Positions 60,584 through 64,000 of a stretch of DNA of 64,000 bases are shown here, piece after piece. The stretch comes from Chthoniobacteraceae bacterium. GTDB taxonomy: Bacteria; Verrucomicrobiota; Verrucomicrobiia; Chthoniobacterales; Chthoniobacteraceae. Positions within the stretch are counted from its first letter, which is position 1. Every line of letters starts with the position of its first letter. Below the pieces are notes generated by a model that made no database searches, was not told the DNA's origin, and saw only the letters and a program-made list of their open reading frames with translations. The stretch spans positions 56,603-120,602 of the forward strand of contig CANIWM010000008.1 of NCBI GenBank assembly GCA_947471505.1. The letters are read 5' to 3'. The position numbers and the translations under genes are program-made.

Positions 60584-60985
60584 GCAGCGGCGCTCAGCAA
60601 ACGCCGCAGTGTAAGGCTGCGCGGGTTCACGCGTAGAAACAAGGCGTATCTGCCCGGGCGGGCGCTCCGGCGAAATTGTTGGTTCTCTTCGCATCCTCGT
60701 CAACAATGCTAGGTCTGTGAAGCGCTGCGCGCTCAGCCTTTTGAGCGTTCGGAGACTCGCCATGGCTACGCAAATGGCCTCAACCCATAGACCAATTTTA
60801 ATCGCCTCGGGCCGATCATTTGTGGAGCGCGGTTCTTGTAGCGAGCAGGCTCTCACTTTGGCCTTAGCCGAACCGGGCAGAGGGAGATTGCCAGCCGCAG
60901 GCGGCCTTCAGGGCGACGCCACGTGAGTGCAAATATAGATTAAGGGCGTGTCCACTCTGGGTGTGATCAAAAATGGAAAGGAAGG
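60584..60985. other. gene-free stretch upstream of tpsB
   Basis: About 400 bp between the TpsB start and the decayed transposase. I see no supported gene. It should contain the tpsB promoter on the minus strand, but no convincing -35/-10 pair is visible. A short GC-rich palindrome-like stretch lies near 60893-60925. Confidence 0.5.
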
Positions 60986-61290
60986 TTAAGCGGTGAGGTC
61001 GGCCTCCCCCAAGGCGTCCCGGATGGAGTTTGAGCGCAGGAGGCGGAGGAGAGCGAGGGCGTGGCGGTGTAGGGATTCCACGCGCTGCGGGTTTCTTTGA
61101 GCCGCGCGTTGAGCACATGTTTGTGGCCGGATTTGGGGATCCCGGAACCGATGGAGAGCTCTTTTGCGAGGGCCCTTTTGTAGTCCAACTGTGCGCGCCG
61201 TCGGCTCAGGGATCGGATTGGGGCCCGCACAAGCGCTTGATTTTCGGGTGTTTGGACGCTTTCTTCGTGCTCGCAGATCGCTTCGAGCAC
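60986..61290 (-). pseudogene. decayed ISKra4-like transposase fragment with a frameshift
   Basis: Remnant of a DDE transposase C-terminus. One frame reads LDYKRALAKELSIGSG, then GHKHVLNARLKETRSAW; the next frame continues with ESLHRHALALLRLLRSNS. Joined, they match the pattern 'Y...L..GLPIGSG..E..H.HV...RLK...W....A.AM..LR.LRAN' common in ISKra4-type transposases. A one-base shift near the TGGAATCC segment (about 61087) separates the parts, and the N-terminus is missing, so it is inactive. Confidence 0.6.
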
Positions 61291-61601
61291 TTGCTGGGAG
61301 GATCAGCGTTTGAGTCGCTTTTGCTGCGTGCGCAATTAGCCTCGCTCGTAGCTCGGGGGGCGGCTCGGGGCTGCGACGGCGAGGTGAACGCTCACGTGGC
61401 GGAAATCTAAGAGGAAATTGCAATAGTCGCTGAAGATTCCCTAGCAGCCAGTCGGACTTCCGAAGGACCTCAAATTCGCGATTCACGTGATTTTTCTTAC
61501 TGCCCGGCGAAGCGCGTCGGTCGGCGTTCGGATATTTCGGATTTTTCTGGTTTAGCTTTCATGGACAAGGGGTCGGTCTTTTGCCCGGGGGTCGCTCGGT
61601 T
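61291..61601. other. gap between transposase remnant and IS1182-type gene
   Basis: About 310 bp with no supported gene. Upstream parts of the decayed transposase may persist here in degraded form. I could not find matching terminal inverted repeats for the neighbouring IS in this stretch. Confidence 0.4.
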
Positions 61602-62990
61602 TTATCCGTTCGCGAACTTCGCTCCGAGGTGGAAGAGCCGTTTGAGGTTGTAACTGAGGCTCCCCAGCGTCCATTCGGTACGCACATTCTTCAAGCCTCG
61701 CAGGCTGAACCGCTGGAACCCCATCGCTGCTTTGATGATTCCGAATACAGGCTCGATGGTTTGTATGCGTTGCCCGTAAAGTGTCCGCCCGGCCTTGGTC
61801 GCCAGTCGGTGTTGCATGGTTTCATTGGCACTTCTTCCGGGGCCGGGGGCGGGGGGATCGTCGTGTTTCTTCAGCCGCTCGACGCTGCGTCCGTCCAGGT
61901 GTCGCCCGGTGGCGGCGTAGATGGTGGGGCCTTTGGTTCCGTCGGGGCTTTGTTCGGCTTGGGCAATTGCGGCTTCGCTGTAAAATCCACTGTCCACGAG
62001 CACTTCTGCGACGTTTTCGATCACGGGGCTCACGGCTCCGAACGTCGGGTTGAGTTGTTCTTTGTCGTTGGGCGCATCGCTCACGCCTTCGCCTACGATG
62101 AGCCGACTTCCGATCTCCAGTGCTGCTAGCGCGTTGTAGCTTTGTTCAAAGCCGCTGCTCGTTTTCATGATACGGCTTTCTTCGTCGGTGAAGTTGTATT
62201 GGTCTCCACTTTGCGGCTCTTCGCTGGGGGCATTGGCCGGGCGTCCCCCGGGCTTTTTGCCGGTCCGGGTTTGTTTTTCTTCATGCGCTTCTTGTTTGGT
62301 TTCAAACTCGGCGTGTTGCTTGCTGTGACGCTCTTTGGCTCGCGCTTTGATGACGCTGACTGCTTTGCGTAGCTCTTCGATGCGGTCGCGCCGACGCGCC
62401 ACTTCGCCTGCGATGGGGAGGCCGTCTTCGAGCGGCGCACTGCCCGCGTCGTCGGCTTTGGCCAGGAGTTGGGCGATTTGCTCTTCGAGCAGCAGCATTT
62501 GTTTGACGGCGTGCTCGTTGCTCACCGCGCTGTGTTTACTGGCGTTGGCGAGGATTTTGGTCCCGTCGATGGCCAACGTCACATCGCCCACGCGCAGCAC
62601 TTTGATACGCTCCGCCGCTTCGAGCACTTGGTGGAAGCTGTTCTGTAAAAGTGCCTTATTTTTCACCCGGAAAGCGCAAACGCTGTCTTGGCCGGGATGC
62701 GTGTCCCCGGTGAGCAAACGCACGGCGACGTTTTCGTAAGTGAGCCGCTCGATGGCGCGACTGCTAAACGTGCCCGTGACGTAACAAAAGATGAGAAGCC
62801 CGACCATCATGCCTGGCGGATACTGCTCGCTTCCGCTGCCGGTGTGGTTGACCCGCGCACTGCTCAGATCCAGCATCCCGACGGCCTCCATGACGAAGTG
62901 GGCGAGGTGATTCTCCGGCACCCACGCCCGCAAATCCGGCGGTAAAAGCATCGGTGTGTCGTGGTCGATTGTGATGAAGCGTGTAGCCAT
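61602..62990 (-). mobile_element. IS1182-family transposase (complete)
   Basis: A 462-residue DDE transposase of the IS1182 type. It opens FITIDHDTPMLLPPDLRAWV and LAHFVMEAVGMLDLS, has the IDGTKILANASKHSAVS motif (first catalytic Asp region), a charged insert (RRRDRIEELRKAVSVIKARA), VDSGFYSEAAIAQ (second Asp), and YGQRIQTIEPVFGIIKAAMG (catalytic Glu region), ending NLKRLFHLG. No frameshift is seen, so it may be active. It has an AAGGAG ribosome site 5-6 bp upstream. It lies about 300 bp from the end of an rRNA operon. Clear terminal inverted repeats were not found by eye. Confidence 0.88.
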
Positions 62991-63287
62991 TGCTCCTTCG
63001 GTCTCGACTCCCTTCGCACCTTAGATCGTCCTTTGAAAAGTTGCGGGGGGAAGTCAGGCAGGCCGCTAGGCTTGGTGCCCTATCCATTCGGCTCCGTCGA
63101 CGTTGAAGTGGATGCGGCTTTCCACCGCCAAGCCTGCGTCGCGGGAGCTTAGTTCATCCTTCACTTCAAAGAATCCGAACAGCGTTTCAATCACCTTCAC
63201 GATAGACTTTCCCTCCTTTCACTTGCAATCACCCACGCAAATCCGAACTTAAAATTTTATTGCTTCCTCTAAAATCGTGTATGCCCG
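62991..63287. other. spacer between IS1182-type gene and rRNA terminator
   Basis: About 300 bp with no supported gene. It should contain the right end of the IS element, the transposase promoter and AT-rich DNA after the rRNA terminator. No terminal repeat or target duplication could be defined by eye. Confidence 0.45.
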
Positions 63288-63326
63288 AAAAAAAGCCTCG
63301 CCTCCTGTTTTCACAGGAGACGAGGC
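63288..63326 (-). terminator. intrinsic terminator of the rRNA operon
   Basis: A perfect or near-perfect GC-rich stem (GCCTCG and CTCCTG arms, 63295-63326) with a short GTTTTC-type loop; on the minus strand it is followed by seven T. It starts 5 bp after the 5S gene. Confidence 0.92.
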
Positions 63327-63330
63327 GTAA

Positions 63331-63446
63331 CTCTGGCAATGTCCTACTTTCGCACGACCTATAGACGTACTATCATCGGGGCTGCAGCGTTTCACTTCCG
63401 TGTTCGGAATGGGAACGGGTGGTGCCACTGCGCTGAGATCACCAGA
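63331..63446 (-). rRNA. rrf: 5S ribosomal RNA
   Basis: About 116 nt. On the minus strand it has the conserved 5S core CCCGTTCCCATTCCGAACAC followed by GGAAGTGAAA, and ends with a short CCAGA-type helix that pairs with the 5' TCTGG. Order 23S-5S and the terminator downstream are as in a standard operon. Ends are approximate by a few bases. Confidence 0.95.
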
Positions 63447-63618
63447 AATCTGTCGCCGCTTTTGAGCGGCAGGTTTCTGACGACTATCACTAATTGTCAA
63501 TCATAGAACTTATTGTTCTCTGACATCTGCATATAGGGCTCGATCAACTTCAGTTTAGACTGAGTTTTGTTTTATTTAGATTGCGATGATCTTCTCCTTC
63601 GCTATCAGGAAGGAGGAT
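63447..63618. other. 23S-5S spacer
   Basis: About 170 bp of AT-rich spacer of the rRNA operon. I see no tRNA gene in it. It should carry the RNase processing sites for 23S and 5S. Confidence 0.6.

Positions 63619-64000
<382 letters not shown>

Noticed and set aside
60584..60856. N-terminal extension of the TpsB gene
   Set aside because: The signal peptide starts at 60583; upstream residues are Arg/Pro-rich and uninformative.
61487..63100. Terminal inverted repeats of the IS1182-type element
   Set aside because: I compared the flanks by eye and found no convincing matching ends, so none is claimed.

Overview
The window looks like the chromosome of a Gram-negative bacterium with high GC content, most likely a member of the Verrucomicrobiota or a related PVC lineage. 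This assignment is an inference, since no full-length 16S gene is present. It rests on secreted sulfatase, ThuA and sugar-isomerase-like proteins, lpxA and TolC (so an outer membrane), a giant-protein N-terminal motif (LETRIAPA) of the kind seen in planctomycete and verrucomicrobial surface proteins, an IS1182 transposase, and short intergenic repeats typical of this group. Layout: (1) 1-6036 is a Wadjet (JetABCD) SMC-type anti-plasmid system, with jetA cut by the window edge and every later gene touching or overlapping the previous one. (2) 5961-17297 is an accessory region. It holds a PAP2-type membrane phosphatase and a membrane desaturase on the minus strand. On the plus strand it holds a Uma2-like nuclease, a B12-type radical SAM protein, a WD40-like protein, a PIN toxin-antitoxin pair, and a tightly overlapping four-gene operon: a second B12-type radical SAM protein, a GNAT protein, a second possible GNAT-like protein and a GH3-type adenylate-forming enzyme. 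I do not recognise a described pathway for that operon. (3) 17460-24544 contains a secreted sulfatase, a secreted sugar-isomerase-like protein, argH, a small ferredoxin, hisA, and a marR-tolC pair. (4) 24711-31365 is the conserved nusA-infB-rbfA-nrnA-truB-ribF translation/processing operon, with two short repeat elements in its gaps. (5) 31371-41081 holds rpmB, a small conserved protein, a CobW-type GTPase, an orphan iron-type binding protein, ThuA and NagZ-like proteins, and pdhA/pdhB split by a HicB-like gene and a SecDF-head-like gene. (6) 41111-48336 is a minus-strand block: an M48 protease, ogt, two tail-anchored coiled-coil proteins, an ABC permease, tyrS and lpxA. (7) 48438-60583 is a surface/signalling module: a periplasmic TPR-CHAT protease, a CHASE2-adenylate cyclase and a DUF928 protein in one overlapping operon, then an LExR-type beta-repeat protein, a TpsA exoprotein and its TpsB transporter. 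(8) 60986-64000 has a decayed transposase, an intact IS1182-type transposase, and the 3' end of an rRNA operon (23S 3' end, 5S, terminator) on the minus strand. Two places seem most worth following as possibly undescribed systems. One is the radical SAM-GNAT-GH3 operon, a candidate small-molecule or lipid-modification pathway. The other is the CHAT/CHASE2-cyclase/DUF928/two-partner-secretion block, a candidate surface-sensing or adhesin-processing system. Wadjet is a known defence family. All family calls were made by eye from motifs, without database searches.
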